A stretch of 64,000 nucleotides of DNA from an uncultured Pelagibacteraceae bacterium (GCA_902579465.1 CACHGV010000002.1:1-64000); one strand, 5' to 3'; positions 54,272 to 64,000 are shown, counted from the first letter of the stretch. Notes: a model not told the origin generated them from the sequence alone. Numbers and translations: made by a program.

Positions 54272-54480
54272 CCCGTAACTTAATTAGTAAACTAATTAAG
54301 CTGCAAGTGCATAACTTTCGTTAGCATTTATAAATTAGCCCATTACGGCGGAACAATACCGAACGAAAGAACAACTTTTAGACACCCGTCGATCCTAATT
54401 CACCCCCTTAAGTTGTAAATGGTGGAGGTGGTGGGTACTGCCCCCACGTCCGTAATGGTTATTACGAAATTCGTTTATCG
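54243..54480 (-). ncRNA. ssrA: Two-piece (circularly permuted) tmRNA
   Basis: Read on the minus strand. The acceptor piece comes first and ends CACCTCCACCA (CCA at 54422-54420). A 12-nt intervening segment (54419-54408) follows, then the coding piece starts GGGGGTGA at 54407 with ATCGACGGG just after. GGGGGTG pairs with CACCTCC including a G3-U70 pair, the alanine identity element. CCGTAATGG (54348-54340) in the coding piece is fully complementary to CCATTACGG (54458-54450) in the acceptor piece, forming P2. The tag reads ANESYALAA and ends in a 9-bp hairpin. The mature 3' end of the coding piece lies near 54243. Confidence 0.93.
54296..54325 (-). other. tmRNA-encoded proteolysis tag reading frame
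   Basis: Minus-strand codons GCT AAC GAA AGT TAT GCA CTT GCA GCT TAA give ANESYALAA-stop. The ALAA end is the usual signal for ClpXP/ClpAP. The stop lies in the hairpin formed by 54279-54287 and 54292-54300. The resume codon is taken as GCT at 54325; an alanine from the charged tmRNA would precede it. Confidence 0.85.
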
Positions 54481-54505
54481 TCATAGTTGGAAAACCAACA
54501 CTATT

Positions 54506-54533
54506 AATATAAAACCAATTACAAGAGATTCAA
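54506..54533 (-). promoter_or_regulatory. Probable sigma-70 promoter of ssrA
   Basis: On the minus strand TTGAAT (54533-54528), a 16-bp spacer and TATATT (54511-54506). The expected start near 54499 coincides with a small hairpin (GTTGG-TTTT-CCAAC, 54499-54486) that would form the 5' leader of the tmRNA precursor. Matches are 4/6 and 5/6. Confidence 0.5.
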
Positions 54534-54543
54534 TAATTTATTC

Positions 54544-55491
54544 ATGAAACTTACAAAAGAACAAATAAACGACATAAAGGATCAACAATCCCAAGAGAAT
54601 TTAACTAAAAGAGTTACTGCTCCCGAATTAGAAAAAGTATTATATGAAGCTATACCAGCCTTAGATCATGGCTTTATAAGAGTTATCGACTACATGGGTG
54701 ATGATAGCTCAATTGTGCAGTCTGCTAGAGTTTCTTATGGTAAAGGAACGAAACAGGTTTCAACAGATAGCGGTTTAATAAAATATCTAATGCGTCATTG
54801 GCATAGTACCCCATTTGAAATGTGTGAAATTAAATATCATGTAAAATTACCAATATTTATAGCAAGACAATGGATCAGACATCGTACAGCAAACGTAAAC
54901 GAATATTCTGCAAGATATTCTATTTTAGATAAAGAATTTTATTTACCTGATCCACAAAATTTAGCAGCTCAATCAATTGCAAACAGACAAGGTAGAGGTG
55001 ATGTGATTGAGGGAGATCAGGCAAAAGAAGTTTTAGAACTTTTAAAAAATGATGCTGAAAGAACGTATGATAATTATGAAACTATGCTTAATCAGAAATT
55101 TGATGGGTCTACAATTGACGAAAATAAAAAAGGATTAGCTAGAGAGTTAGCGAGAATGAACCTAACTTTGAATACGTATACCCAGTGGTATTGGAAAACT
55201 GATCTTTTAAACTTAATGAATTTTTTAAGATTACGTGCTGACCATCATGCTCAATATGAAATTAGAGTTTATGCAGATATAATGTTAGATACACTAAAGA
55301 GATGGGTTCCTATTACATACGATGCATTCATGGATTATAGAGTGGGTGGCACGGAGGTTTCTGCTAAAGGAAAAGTAATTATACAAAAATTATTGAAAGG
55401 TGAAGATATAAATTTAGAACAATCTGGACTTTCAAAAAGAGAGTGGAATGAACTTATGGAGGCTTTTGAAATTAAAGATAGGATTGTTTAA
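54544..55491 (+). CDS. thyX: FAD-dependent thymidylate synthase
   Basis: 315 aa. The ThyX motif [15 protein letters not shown] (about residues 112-126) fits RHRx7S, with the upstream [10 protein letters not shown] and HSTPFEM segments typical of long ThyX proteins. It makes dTMP with NADPH, FAD and methylene-THF. It is divergent from ssrA, sharing the 54481-54543 intergenic region. The 3' end overlaps the convergent Mrp gene by 20 bp. Confidence 0.97.
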   Translation: MKLTKEQINDIKDQQSQENLTKRVTAPELEKVLYEAIPALDHGFIRVIDYMGDDSSIVQSARVSYGKGTKQVSTDSGLIKYLMRHWHSTPFEMCEIKYHVKLPIFIARQWIRHRTANVNEYSARYSILDKEFYLPDPQNLAAQSIANRQGRGDVIEGDQAKEVLELLKNDAERTYDNYETMLNQKFDGSTIDENKKGLARELARMNLTLNTYTQWYWKTDLLNLMNFLRLRADHHAQYEIRVYADIMLDTLKRWVPITYDAFMDYRVGGTEVSAKGKVIIQKLLKGEDINLEQSGLSKREWNELMEAFEIKDRIV

Positions 55492-56296
55492 TTTCTTCTG
55501 CAAATTTTATATAAATTTTTGAAATTTCATGATTTGGATCTTTCTCAACAATAGGAATTCCCATATCTCCATATTTTCCAACATCGGAGTTTATTGGTAT
55601 TTGTCCTAAAAATTTCTTCTCAAATTCTTGTGCGGTTCTTTCAACACCATTCTCTCCAAAAATTGCATATTTTTTTCCATCATCTCCAATAAAGTGACTC
55701 ATATTGTCAATTAATCCAATAATATTTACTTTTAATTTATCAAACATTCTAATTCCTCTTTTTACATCTTGAAGTGCAATCTCCTGAGGAGTTGATACTA
55801 TGATCGCACCATCTACACTAATCTCTTGTGCAAATGTCAGTTGAGTATCACCAGTACCTGGGGGCATATCAACAATAATAAAGTCTAAATCTTTCCACCC
55901 GACTTTTTGAGTGAAAGTTTTAATAGCACTTGTTACCATTGGTCCTCTCCAGATCATCGGTGTTTGCTCATCTGTCAGAAATCCAATAGACATACATTGA
56001 ATATCATACTTTATAATCGGTTTTAAAGTTTGACCGTCGCTATCTGGCTTTTCATTTATAGAGAATAACTTTGGTAAAGAAGGTCCGTAAATATCAGCAT
56101 CTAAAATTCCGACTTTACATCCAATAGTTTTAAGGGCTAAAGCTAGATTTGTAGCAAAAGTAGATTTTCCAACACCTCCCTTTGCACTAGATATTGCAAT
56201 TGTAAACTTAGTTCCTGGAATTGGGTTTCTTTTGAAGGTTTTTGGCTCAGTTTTTGCCTTCATTGTGTCACTAAGACCTACTTTTTTATCATTCAT
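55472..56296 (-). CDS. Mrp/NBP35-family iron-sulfur carrier ATPase
   Basis: 274 aa. The deviant Walker [21 protein letters not shown] starts near residue 34 and is followed by [13 protein letters not shown] and [13 protein letters not shown]. These define ApbC/Mrp. The N-terminal DUF59 domain present in many Mrp proteins is missing; a short basic leader stands in its place. Likely role: Fe-S cluster loading. It overlaps thyX at the 3' end and diverges from hflK. Confidence 0.93.
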   Translation of the reverse strand: MNDKKVGLSDTMKAKTEPKTFKRNPIPGTKFTIAISSAKGGVGKSTFATNLALALKTIGCKVGILDADIYGPSLPKLFSINEKPDSDGQTLKPIIKYDIQCMSIGFLTDEQTPMIWRGPMVTSAIKTFTQKVGWKDLDFIIVDMPPGTGDTQLTFAQEISVDGAIIVSTPQEIALQDVKRGIRMFDKLKVNIIGLIDNMSHFIGDDGKKYAIFGENGVERTAQEFEKKFLGQIPINSDVGKYGDMGIPIVEKDPNHEISKIYIKFAEEIKQSYL

Positions 56297-56349
56297 AAAA
56301 ATACACTTACCTTGTTTTTGAATATAAAGACACTATATAGAATGTCATA

Positions 56350-57450
56350 ATGACGATTTATAAAAATCAAAGTCCATGGGGAAGTCCTCCAGGTAGTGGT
56401 GGAGGTAGCGGAAATGGTGGAGGTTTTAGAAGAGGCCCTACACCTCCTAATTTAGATGAAGCAATTAAAAAATTGCAAGATACTATAAACAAATTTACTG
56501 GAAGTGGTACAGGTGGAAAAAAACCTATTATATTAGGTTTGATCATACTAGTTGTAATTTGGGCATTGAGTGGTTTGTATAGAGTTTTACCCGATGAACA
56601 GGGCGTAGTCTTAAGATTTGGAAAATTTGTAAATACCACTCAACCAGGATTAAATTATCATTTTCCATTCCCAATTGAGAGTGTGTTAACTCCAAAAGTT
56701 ACAAAAGTTAATAGAATGGACATCGGTTTTAGATCAGAGAGAGATAGTGGATTTGGACAAGGTGGTGGAGTAGCAGACGTACCCGAAGAAAGTTTAATGT
56801 TAACAGGTGATGAAAATATTGTGAATATAGACTTTTCAGTATTCTGGGTAATTAAAGATGCTGGTAATTTTCTTTTTAAAATCCAAGATCCAGAAGGCAC
56901 TGTAAAAGCTGCAGCAGAAACTGCAATGAGAGAAGTTATAGCAAGATCAAATATTCAGCCAATTCTTACAGAAGGAAGGGCGGTTATTGAAAGAGATACC
57001 CAAGATATTATTCAAGGAATACTTGATGAATATGAAAGTGGTGTTCAAATTACCCAAGTGCAAACACAAAAAGCTGACCCACCAGACCAGGTCATTGATG
57101 CTTTTAGAGATGTACAGGCTGCTAGAGCTGATATGGAAAGATCGAAAAATGAAGCCGAAGCTTATGCCAATGATGTAATACCAAGAGCTCGGGGAGAAGC
57201 AGCAAAAATTTTACAAGCTGCTGAAGCTTATAAGAAAGAGGTTGTTGCAAAAGCAGAGGGTGAAGCAAGTAGATTTTTATCAATTTACACTGAGTATGCG
57301 AAAGCAAGAGAGGTTACTCAGGAAAGAATGTATTTGGAGACAATGGAGCAGGTTCTTGCTGATATTAATAAAATTATAATTGATAAAGATTCAGGCTCAG
57401 GTGTTGTACCATATCTTCCATTACAAGAATTAAAATCAGGGACAAACTAA
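56350..57450 (+). CDS. hflK: HflK, FtsH modulator (SPFH family)
   Basis: 366 aa. A Gly/Pro-rich N-terminus (residues 8-35) precedes one membrane helix (about 58-78) and an SPFH/band-7 domain with VLRFGKFVNTTQPGLNYHFP and ARGEAAKILQAAEAYKKEVV near the C-terminus. With HflC it encloses FtsH and limits its access to membrane proteins. One-base overlap with hflC (TAATG). Confidence 0.95.
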   Translation: MTIYKNQSPWGSPPGSGGGSGNGGGFRRGPTPPNLDEAIKKLQDTINKFTGSGTGGKKPIILGLIILVVIWALSGLYRVLPDEQGVVLRFGKFVNTTQPGLNYHFPFPIESVLTPKVTKVNRMDIGFRSERDSGFGQGGGVADVPEESLMLTGDENIVNIDFSVFWVIKDAGNFLFKIQDPEGTVKAAAETAMREVIARSNIQPILTEGRAVIERDTQDIIQGILDEYESGVQITQVQTQKADPPDQVIDAFRDVQAARADMERSKNEAEAYANDVIPRARGEAAKILQAAEAYKKEVVAKAEGEASRFLSIYTEYAKAREVTQERMYLETMEQVLADINKIIIDKDSGSGVVPYLPLQELKSGTN

Positions 57451-58310
57451 TGAAAGCTGGAAAATTTATATTACCGATAATCATTTTAATAGGAGCAACT
57501 TTATTCTTTTCAATATTTATAGTTAAAGAAGTAAACCAAGCTATAGTCCTACAATTTGGTGATCCCAAGAGAATTATTTTAAAGCCAGGTTTAAACTTTA
57601 AGCTACCTTTTATTCAAAACGTAGTGTTTTTAGATAAAAGAGTTTTAAATTTAGATACTCCGCCAGAAGAGGTTATTGCATCTGATCAAAAACGTCTAAT
57701 AGTTGATGCATTTGCAAGATTTCAAATTATTGATCCATTGAAATTTTATATTTCCGTAGGAAACGAAAGAGTTGCGAGATCAAGACTAGCAACGATTATT
57801 AATTCGAGAATAAGAAATGTATTAGGTCAACAAAAACTACAAACATTGTTATCTGAAGATAGATCAAAGCAAATGGCCTTAATTCAACAAGGTGTTAACA
57901 ATGAAGCTGAAAACTTTGGTATTAAGATAGTTGACGTAAGAATTAAAAGAGCTGATTTACCTCAAGCAAATAGTGATGCAATCTTTAGAAGAATGCAAAC
58001 TGAAAGGGAGAGAGAAGCAAAAGAATTTAGAGCAAAAGGTGCTGAGATGGCAGTCACTATAACATCAACAGCAGATAAAGAAGTTACAGTTATTCTAGCT
58101 GACGCTCAAAAAAAATCAGAAATTATGAAAGGGGAAGGAGATGGTCAAAAAAATAAAATTTTTGCTGATGCATTTGGACAAGACCCTGAATTTTTTGGTT
58201 TTTACAGAGCAATGCAAGCTTACCAAAACGCCTTAATTGGTGGAGAAACATCAATGATATTATCTCCTGATAGTGAATTCTTTAAGTTCTTTGGAAATAA
58301 AGAAAAATAA
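57450..58310 (+). CDS. hflC: HflC, FtsH modulator (SPFH family)
   Basis: 286 aa. N-terminal helix (residues ~5-25), then VNQAIVLQFGDPKRIILKPG and the SPFH domain, with VDVRIKRADLPQ and RMQTEREREAKEFRAKG. It pairs with HflK. The next gene, DUF2065, is a frequent neighbour in this operon. Confidence 0.95.
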   Translation: MKAGKFILPIIILIGATLFFSIFIVKEVNQAIVLQFGDPKRIILKPGLNFKLPFIQNVVFLDKRVLNLDTPPEEVIASDQKRLIVDAFARFQIIDPLKFYISVGNERVARSRLATIINSRIRNVLGQQKLQTLLSEDRSKQMALIQQGVNNEAENFGIKIVDVRIKRADLPQANSDAIFRRMQTEREREAKEFRAKGAEMAVTITSTADKEVTVILADAQKKSEIMKGEGDGQKNKIFADAFGQDPEFFGFYRAMQAYQNALIGGETSMILSPDSEFFKFFGNKEK

Positions 58311-58324
58311 CAACTCTAGTTAAC

Positions 58325-58510
58325 ATGAAAGAATTGATCATAGCATTTGGTCTTTTCTTATTTATAGAAGGTGTTTTTTATGCCTTATTTCCATCAAAAA
58401 TGAAAAATATGTTAAAAAAACTCGATGCTTTAGCTGATAAACAATTAAGAGCAGGTGGATTAGTATTTGCAATTATAGGATTTATAATTATTTGGTATTC
58501 AAAGTCATGA
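58325..58510 (+). CDS. DUF2065 small membrane protein
   Basis: 61 aa with two hydrophobic helices (about residues 3-20 and 43-58) joined by a basic loop; GLFLFIEGVFYALFPSKMKN is the family's start. Members are found in hflKC operons and have no established function. It overlaps the protease gene by 4 bp. Confidence 0.85.
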   Translation: MKELIIAFGLFLFIEGVFYALFPSKMKNMLKKLDALADKQLRAGGLVFAIIGFIIIWYSKS

Positions 58511-59904
58511 AAAATATGTACAAAATTTTATCAATATTAATAGTTTCAATAAGTTATTTTTCGATTTCCAAAGCTCAAGAAATTCCATCATCATTTGCAG
58601 ATTTAGCAGAAAGATTAATGCCATCGGTTGTAAATATTTCAACTACCACAACTGTAACAACTAGATCAAATCCTTTGCCATTTGAATTTCCACCAGGTTC
58701 ACCATTTGAAGATATGTTTGGCTCTCCTCAACAAAGACAAACTAGTGCGCTAGGATCAGGTTTTATAATTGATGAGGAGGGAATTGTAATAACAAACAAC
58801 CATGTTATTCAAGGAGCATCAGATATATTTGTTAGAGTTAATGGAGATAAGGATTTTAAAGCAGAAGTGCTCGGTGCCGACGCTGGTATGGATATTGCAG
58901 TATTAAAAATAAAGTCTGACGAAAAATTTAAACCAGTAAAATTTGGCAACTCAGACAAATCTAGAATTGGAGATTGGGTTATTGCAATAGGTAATCCATT
59001 TGGTCTTGGAGGCACAGTAACAGCAGGAATAATCTCTGCCAGAAATAGAAGTATAGGATTATCAAGATATGAAGATTATATTCAAACTGATGCTTCAATA
59101 AACCAAGGAAATTCAGGCGGTCCACTATTTAATATGAACGGAGATGTTATTGGAATTAACACAGCTATACTTGGCCAATCTGGTTCAATTGGAATAGGTT
59201 TTGCAATACCATCAAATAGTGCTCAAAAAGTAATTGAACAATTAATTGAATTTGGAGAAACAAAAAGAGGATGGCTTGGAGTTAGAATACAAGTCGTAGA
59301 TCAAGGAATAGCAGATGCAGAAAAGCTGGACAAACCTAGAGGTGCCCTGGTTGCAAGCGTTGCGGATAATAGTCCATCCGACAAAGGAGGAATTAAACCT
59401 GGTGATATAATTTTAGAGTTTGATGGAAAACCTATTAATGAAATGAAGGAACTGCCTAAAATAGTTGCTGAAACAGATGTTGGAAAAAAAGTAATTGTTA
59501 AAGTTTGGAGAAATAAAAGAGAAATTACAAAAGAAATAATTCTTGGAAGATTAGAAACCTCAGAAGATTTTAAAGCACAAAAACCAGCAATTGAAAAACC
59601 AAAAGTTAAGAGAATTGAAGGTTTGAAAATCGATGTTCGTTTATTAAGTAAAGATGATATTGATGCAAGAAATCTTCCAAAAGGAACAAGTGGAGTGGTC
59701 ATCACTAAAATAGATAAAGATAGTCCTATAAACTATTTACAAGTTAATAATGTTATTGTTGAGGCAAATAGAAAAAAAATTAACACAATAGGTGATCTAG
59801 ATAATGTGGTAAAATTAAAGTTAAGAAGTAATGAAAATAACTTACTAATTGCAATTTATAATAACCAAAATCAAAGAACATATATTGGTGTAAAATTAAA
59901 ATAA
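58507..59904 (+). CDS. DegP/DegQ (HtrA) type periplasmic serine protease
   Basis: About 465 aa from the ATG at 58507; an upstream TTG at 58492 is unnecessary. After a signal peptide (cleavage near KA-QE, ~residue 23) comes a trypsin-like domain with His in NNHVIQ (about 98), Asp in GMDIAVL (about 128) and Ser in GNSGGPLF (about 203), then two PDZ domains. It degrades or refolds misfolded periplasmic proteins. The operon hflK-hflC-DUF2065-htrA groups membrane and periplasmic quality control. Confidence 0.95.
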   Translation: MKNMYKILSILIVSISYFSISKAQEIPSSFADLAERLMPSVVNISTTTTVTTRSNPLPFEFPPGSPFEDMFGSPQQRQTSALGSGFIIDEEGIVITNNHVIQGASDIFVRVNGDKDFKAEVLGADAGMDIAVLKIKSDEKFKPVKFGNSDKSRIGDWVIAIGNPFGLGGTVTAGIISARNRSIGLSRYEDYIQTDASINQGNSGGPLFNMNGDVIGINTAILGQSGSIGIGFAIPSNSAQKVIEQLIEFGETKRGWLGVRIQVVDQGIADAEKLDKPRGALVASVADNSPSDKGGIKPGDIILEFDGKPINEMKELPKIVAETDVGKKVIVKVWRNKREITKEIILGRLETSEDFKAQKPAIEKPKVKRIEGLKIDVRLLSKDDIDARNLPKGTSGVVITKIDKDSPINYLQVNNVIVEANRKKINTIGDLDNVVKLKLRSNENNLLIAIYNNQNQRTYIGVKLK

Positions 59905-59908
59905 TAAC

Positions 59909-60817
59909 ATGGACCTAAAGTCCAAAATAATATTAATCTCAGGTCCAACTGCATCAGGCAAGTCTAAAGCTGCATTGAAAATTGCCAAAAAGTTAAATGG
60001 AGAAATTATTAATGCAGATAGTATGCAGGTTTATAAAGAATTAAAGATCTTGACTGCTCGACCTTCAAAAACCGATTTGAATAAAATCGATCATCATTTA
60101 TATGGTTTTAGAAGTGTTAAAAAAGAATTTTCATCAGGTGAGTGGTTAAAATTAGCAAAAAAGAAAATTAAAAAAATTAGAGACAAAAACAAAATACCAG
60201 TTTTAGTTGGTGGTACTGGTCTTTATTTCAAAACTTTGACTGATGGATTGGTTAAAATTCCAAAAATACCCATCTCTGTTCGTGATAAAATTAGAAGAAT
60301 GCAAAATAAATTAGGTCAAAAAAAATTTTATTTAAAACTCTTAAATAATGATCCATTAGTAAAAAATAAGATTGACCCCACCGATGTTCAAAGATCAATT
60401 AGAGCTTATGAAGTTATCAAGTTTACAAAGAAATCAGTTTTTAGTTGGTATACGAAAACAAAACCATCTTTCAAAAAAGATCAATTTATAAAAATTTATG
60501 TCGATTATCCTAAAGAAATACTTATTAATAAAATATCCAAAAGAGTTGATCAGATGATGAAAAATGGGGCTATTCAAGAAGTTAAGGATTTTTTAAAACT
60601 TGATTTGAAGAGTGACAGCAACATCTTCAAGGTTATAGGAATAAGAGAGATTAAAGAATTTATCGATAAAAAAATTTCTATGCATGATTTAAAACTAAAT
60701 ATTGTTATAAAAACTAGACAATACGCTAAAAGACAGCGAACTTGGTCTAGAGGTCAAATGAGTGATTGGCAAAAATTTGATGCTGAGGCTCTTTCAAAAT
60801 TTATAAAAAAATTATAA
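59909..60817 (+). CDS. miaA: tRNA dimethylallyltransferase
   Basis: 302 aa. P-loop SGPTASGKSKAALKIA (residues ~10-25), NADSMQVYKELKILTARPS and VGGTGLYFKTLTDG are the MiaA signatures; the basic C-terminus ends in TRQYAKRQRTWSRGQ. It adds a dimethylallyl group to A37 of UNN-reading tRNAs. It follows the protease gene by 4 bp. Confidence 0.96.
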   Translation: MDLKSKIILISGPTASGKSKAALKIAKKLNGEIINADSMQVYKELKILTARPSKTDLNKIDHHLYGFRSVKKEFSSGEWLKLAKKKIKKIRDKNKIPVLVGGTGLYFKTLTDGLVKIPKIPISVRDKIRRMQNKLGQKKFYLKLLNNDPLVKNKIDPTDVQRSIRAYEVIKFTKKSVFSWYTKTKPSFKKDQFIKIYVDYPKEILINKISKRVDQMMKNGAIQEVKDFLKLDLKSDSNIFKVIGIREIKEFIDKKISMHDLKLNIVIKTRQYAKRQRTWSRGQMSDWQKFDAEALSKFIKKL

Positions 60818-60833
60818 AAATCCTCACAATAAC

Positions 60834-60863
60834 TTGACCAATGAGTACAACTTCAGCTAGATT
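60834..60863 (+). promoter_or_regulatory. Possible promoter for ilvB, giving a leaderless mRNA
   Basis: TTGACC (60834-60839), 18-bp spacer and TAGATT (60858-60863). The predicted start, about 60869-60871, falls on the ilvB ATG at 60870, so a transcript from here would be leaderless or nearly so. Matches are 5/6 and 4/6. Sequence-only inference. Confidence 0.3.
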
Positions 60864-60869
60864 GGCTTA

Positions 60870-62636
60870 ATGCCAAAATTTTATTCAGGAGCTGAGATAG
60901 TATTCAAATGTTTGGAAGATCAAAATGTAAGTCACATATTTGGTTATCCTGGAGGAGCAGTCCTTCCAATATATGATGAATTAAAAAATTTTAATTCAAT
61001 AAAACATATTTTAGTAAGACATGAACAGGGCGCAGGACACGCTGCAGAGGGCTATGCAAGGTCAACTGGAAAACCAGGTGTATTGTTAGTAACTTCAGGT
61101 CCTGGAGCCACCAATGCTGTTACTGCCTTGACAGATGCTTACATGGACTCTGTGCCGTTAGTTTGCATCACAGGACAAGTTCCAACACATTTAATTGGTA
61201 CTGATGCATTTCAAGAATGTGACACAACAGGAATAACTAGACCTTGTACTAAACATAACTGGTTAGTAAAAGATATTAATGACCTAGCTGAAGTAATGCA
61301 TAAAGCTTTTGAAGTAGCAACAACAGGTAGACCAGGACCAGTTTTAGTTGATATACCTAAAGATATTCAATTTCAAAAATCTAAATACAAAAATTATAAA
61401 AAGAATAAAAAATTAAATGGAAAATCTCATGATAACTATTCACAAAAAAATATTGATGAATTAATTAATTTAATTAGCAAAGCAAAAAAACCAATTTTTT
61501 ACACTGGAGGTGGAGTAATAAATTCAGGAACAAAAGCAAGTGAGCTTTTAAGAGAACTTGTATATGCAACAGGTTTTCCAATAACTTCAACTTTGCAGGG
61601 TCTGGGTTGTTTTCCTGCAGATGATAATCAATTTTTAGGAATGTTAGGTATGCATGGAACTTATGAAGCAAACAACGCCATGTATTCATGTGACTTAATG
61701 ATAAATGTTGGTGCAAGGTTTGATGATAGAATTACTGGCAAGATTGATGAGTTCTCTCCAAAGTCTAAAAAAGTTCATATTGATATAGATCCATCCTCAA
61801 TAAATAAAAATGTAAAAGTAGATTTAGCAATTGTGGGAGATATTAAGTCAGTTTTAACATCAACACTAAAAACTTTCAAAAAATCTAAAAATAACTTTAC
61901 TAAATCTAACAAACATCAAATATCAAATTGGTGGGAACAAATTCAGAAATGGAGATCTAAAAGATCATTAGACTACATCGGTAGTGAAGAAACTATTAAA
62001 CCTCAATATGCGATCGAAAGATTATATGAACTTACTAAAGATAAAGATACTTATATAACAACTGAAGTAGGCCAACATCAAATGTGGGCTGCTCAACACT
62101 ACAAATTCAATAAACCAAATAGATGGATGACTTCTGGAGGTCTTGGTACGATGGGATATGGATTGCCAGCAGCAGTTGGAGTCCAAATTGCTCATCCAAA
62201 GAAATTAGTAATTGATATTGCTGGCGAGGCGTCTGTTTTGATGACTATGCAGGAAATGTCAACTGCTGTTCAGTACAATTTGCCTATAAAAATATTTATT
62301 TTGAATAATGAGTACATGGGAATGGTAAGACAATGGCAGGAATTACTACATGATAAAAATTATTCAGAAAGTTATACAGCTGCATTACCAGATTTTGTTA
62401 AAATGGCAGAAGCTTACGGTTGTGTAGGCATAAGAGCAAAAACACCTGAAGAATTAGATGATAAGATTATTGAAATGTTAAATACAGATCGACCAGTAAT
62501 ATTTGATTGCCTTGTAGATAAACAAGAAAACTGTTTTCCAATGATACCTTCTGGAAAACCTCATAATCAAATGTTACTTGGTCCTAAAGATCAAAAAGAA
62601 AAAAAGATTACTGGAAAGGGTAGAACACTGGTTTAA
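60870..62636 (+). CDS. ilvB: Acetolactate synthase large (catalytic) subunit
   Basis: 588 aa thiamine diphosphate enzyme. HIFGYPGGAVLPIYDEL, the catalytic Glu in VRHEQGAGHAAEGYAR, VTSGPGATNAVT and the cofactor motif GEASVLMTMQEMSTA...NNEYMGMVRQWQE are clear. It forms acetolactate or acetohydroxybutyrate at the start of Val, Leu and Ile synthesis. One-base overlap with ilvH. The 52-bp gap upstream holds a possible promoter. Confidence 0.95.
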   Translation: MPKFYSGAEIVFKCLEDQNVSHIFGYPGGAVLPIYDELKNFNSIKHILVRHEQGAGHAAEGYARSTGKPGVLLVTSGPGATNAVTALTDAYMDSVPLVCITGQVPTHLIGTDAFQECDTTGITRPCTKHNWLVKDINDLAEVMHKAFEVATTGRPGPVLVDIPKDIQFQKSKYKNYKKNKKLNGKSHDNYSQKNIDELINLISKAKKPIFYTGGGVINSGTKASELLRELVYATGFPITSTLQGLGCFPADDNQFLGMLGMHGTYEANNAMYSCDLMINVGARFDDRITGKIDEFSPKSKKVHIDIDPSSINKNVKVDLAIVGDIKSVLTSTLKTFKKSKNNFTKSNKHQISNWWEQIQKWRSKRSLDYIGSEETIKPQYAIERLYELTKDKDTYITTEVGQHQMWAAQHYKFNKPNRWMTSGGLGTMGYGLPAAVGVQIAHPKKLVIDIAGEASVLMTMQEMSTAVQYNLPIKIFILNNEYMGMVRQWQELLHDKNYSESYTAALPDFVKMAEAYGCVGIRAKTPEELDDKIIEMLNTDRPVIFDCLVDKQENCFPMIPSGKPHNQMLLGPKDQKEKKITGKGRTLV

Positions 62637-63184
62637 TGGCTAACTCAAAATCAGCATATAGTTTTGCGGGAAAAAAACAGAAGTCTGATACTCATATTAT
62701 AGTTGTATGGGTAGATAATGAGGCTGGAGTTTTAGCTCGTGTAGTTGGTTTATTTTCTGGAAGAGGCTATAATATCGAGTCCCTTGCAGTAGCAGAGGTC
62801 GATCAGAAGCAAAATATTTCAAGAATAACAATTGTAACTACCGGTACACCACAAGTAGTAGATCAGATTAAACTCCAATTAAAAAAATTAGTTCCAGTTC
62901 ATAAAGTAGCAGATTTTAAAAGAGAAGATAAAAATGTTATTTTTAAAGAAATGGCATTGTTTAAGTTTGTTGCAAACAATGGCAAATTAAATAAAGCTTT
63001 TGAAGCTTGTAAAAATTTTAATCCAGTAATATTAGATCAAACAAATAAATCCAATGTTATACAAATTACAGCTTTGAGAAGAGAAATAGATACTATGTCA
63101 AAAAATTTAAAAAAATTTGGTTTAGTGAGTGTTTCAAGAACAGGAGCAGTCGCTATGACAAGAGGATCAGAAATATTTAAATAA
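62636..63184 (+). CDS. ilvH: Acetolactate synthase small (regulatory) subunit
   Basis: 182 aa. An N-terminal ACT domain (HIIVVWVDNEAGVLARVVGLFSGRGYNIESLAV, in parts about residues 20-51) and the C-terminal ALS_ss_C region (GSEIFK end) match IlvH. It makes the enzyme sensitive to valine in other bacteria. It sits between ilvB and ilvC. Confidence 0.96.
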   Translation: MANSKSAYSFAGKKQKSDTHIIVVWVDNEAGVLARVVGLFSGRGYNIESLAVAEVDQKQNISRITIVTTGTPQVVDQIKLQLKKLVPVHKVADFKREDKNVIFKEMALFKFVANNGKLNKAFEACKNFNPVILDQTNKSNVIQITALRREIDTMSKNLKKFGLVSVSRTGAVAMTRGSEIFK

Positions 63185-63196
63185 ATTAAAAATTAA

Positions 63197-64000
<804 letters not shown>

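Noticed and set aside
60841-60870. Nine-codon ORF before ilvB as an attenuator leader peptide
   Set aside because: It has one Leu and no Val or Ile codons and no terminator/antiterminator hairpins follow, so classic attenuation is not supported.

Overview
The window looks like a chromosomal segment of a SAR11-clade alphaproteobacterium (Candidatus Pelagibacter or a close relative). The evidence is a very A+T-rich sequence, tiny or negative intergenic distances, a 5S rRNA gene placed next to surface-polysaccharide genes instead of behind a 23S gene, an alphaproteobacterial-type two-piece (permuted) tmRNA, the alphaproteobacterial regulator TrcR (DUF1013), and a core gene set with pyruvate phosphate dikinase and class I fructose-bisphosphate aldolase. 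Gene calls rest on motifs I can read in the translations; no database search was possible.

Layout. 1-2117 is the end of a surface-polysaccharide block (O-antigen ligase/polymerase, Wzz-like protein). 2220-2335 is a lone 5S rRNA. 2403-4267 holds two sugar-nucleotide epimerases, followed by rpmJ, a small membrane protein and the proton-translocating transhydrogenase pntAA-pntAB-pntB, then a transaldolase-family gene (to 8036). 8045-16282 is a long minus-strand block: tkt-gap-pgk-fda-thiE-efp-suhB-rpmE-trcR-rpsU-tRNA-fMet. 16335-32447 is a long plus-strand block: a coiled-coil protein, zapA, 5-formyl-THF cyclo-ligase, ymdB, yebC, a RuvC-like nuclease, tolQ-tolR-tolA-tolB-pal-cpoB, tilS, ftsH, folP, glmM, thiD, purA. 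32437-36900 is minus: rpoH, rluD, an ABC-2 exporter and tsaC, with a plus-strand tRNA-Arg inside. 36921-51018 alternates strands: xseB-ispA-dxs, aroC, pdxH, ispB, sppA, glyQ-glyS, ppdK, nadC, nadA. tRNA-Leu follows at 51077.

The one accessory region is 51185-54271. Two perfect 31-bp direct repeats bracket about 3 kb containing five genes without recognisable orthologues plus an exported amidohydrolase. The right repeat is the 3' end of the tmRNA coding piece and the left repeat is an orphan copy of it just beyond tRNA-Leu. Just inside each repeat lies a tandem pair of TGACGCCA boxes. This is the structure expected of a site-specific integrative element at ssrA, yet no integrase gene is present, so it is either a decayed island or a non-autonomous element moved in trans.

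54544-64000 returns to core functions: thyX, an Mrp ATPase, hflK-hflC, DUF2065, a DegP/DegQ-type protease, miaA, and ilvB-ilvH-ilvC, the last cut by the window end. The genes work together as central carbon metabolism in the gluconeogenic direction, isoprenoid and cofactor synthesis, envelope integrity (Tol-Pal), membrane protein quality control (FtsH, HflKC) and branched-chain amino-acid synthesis.
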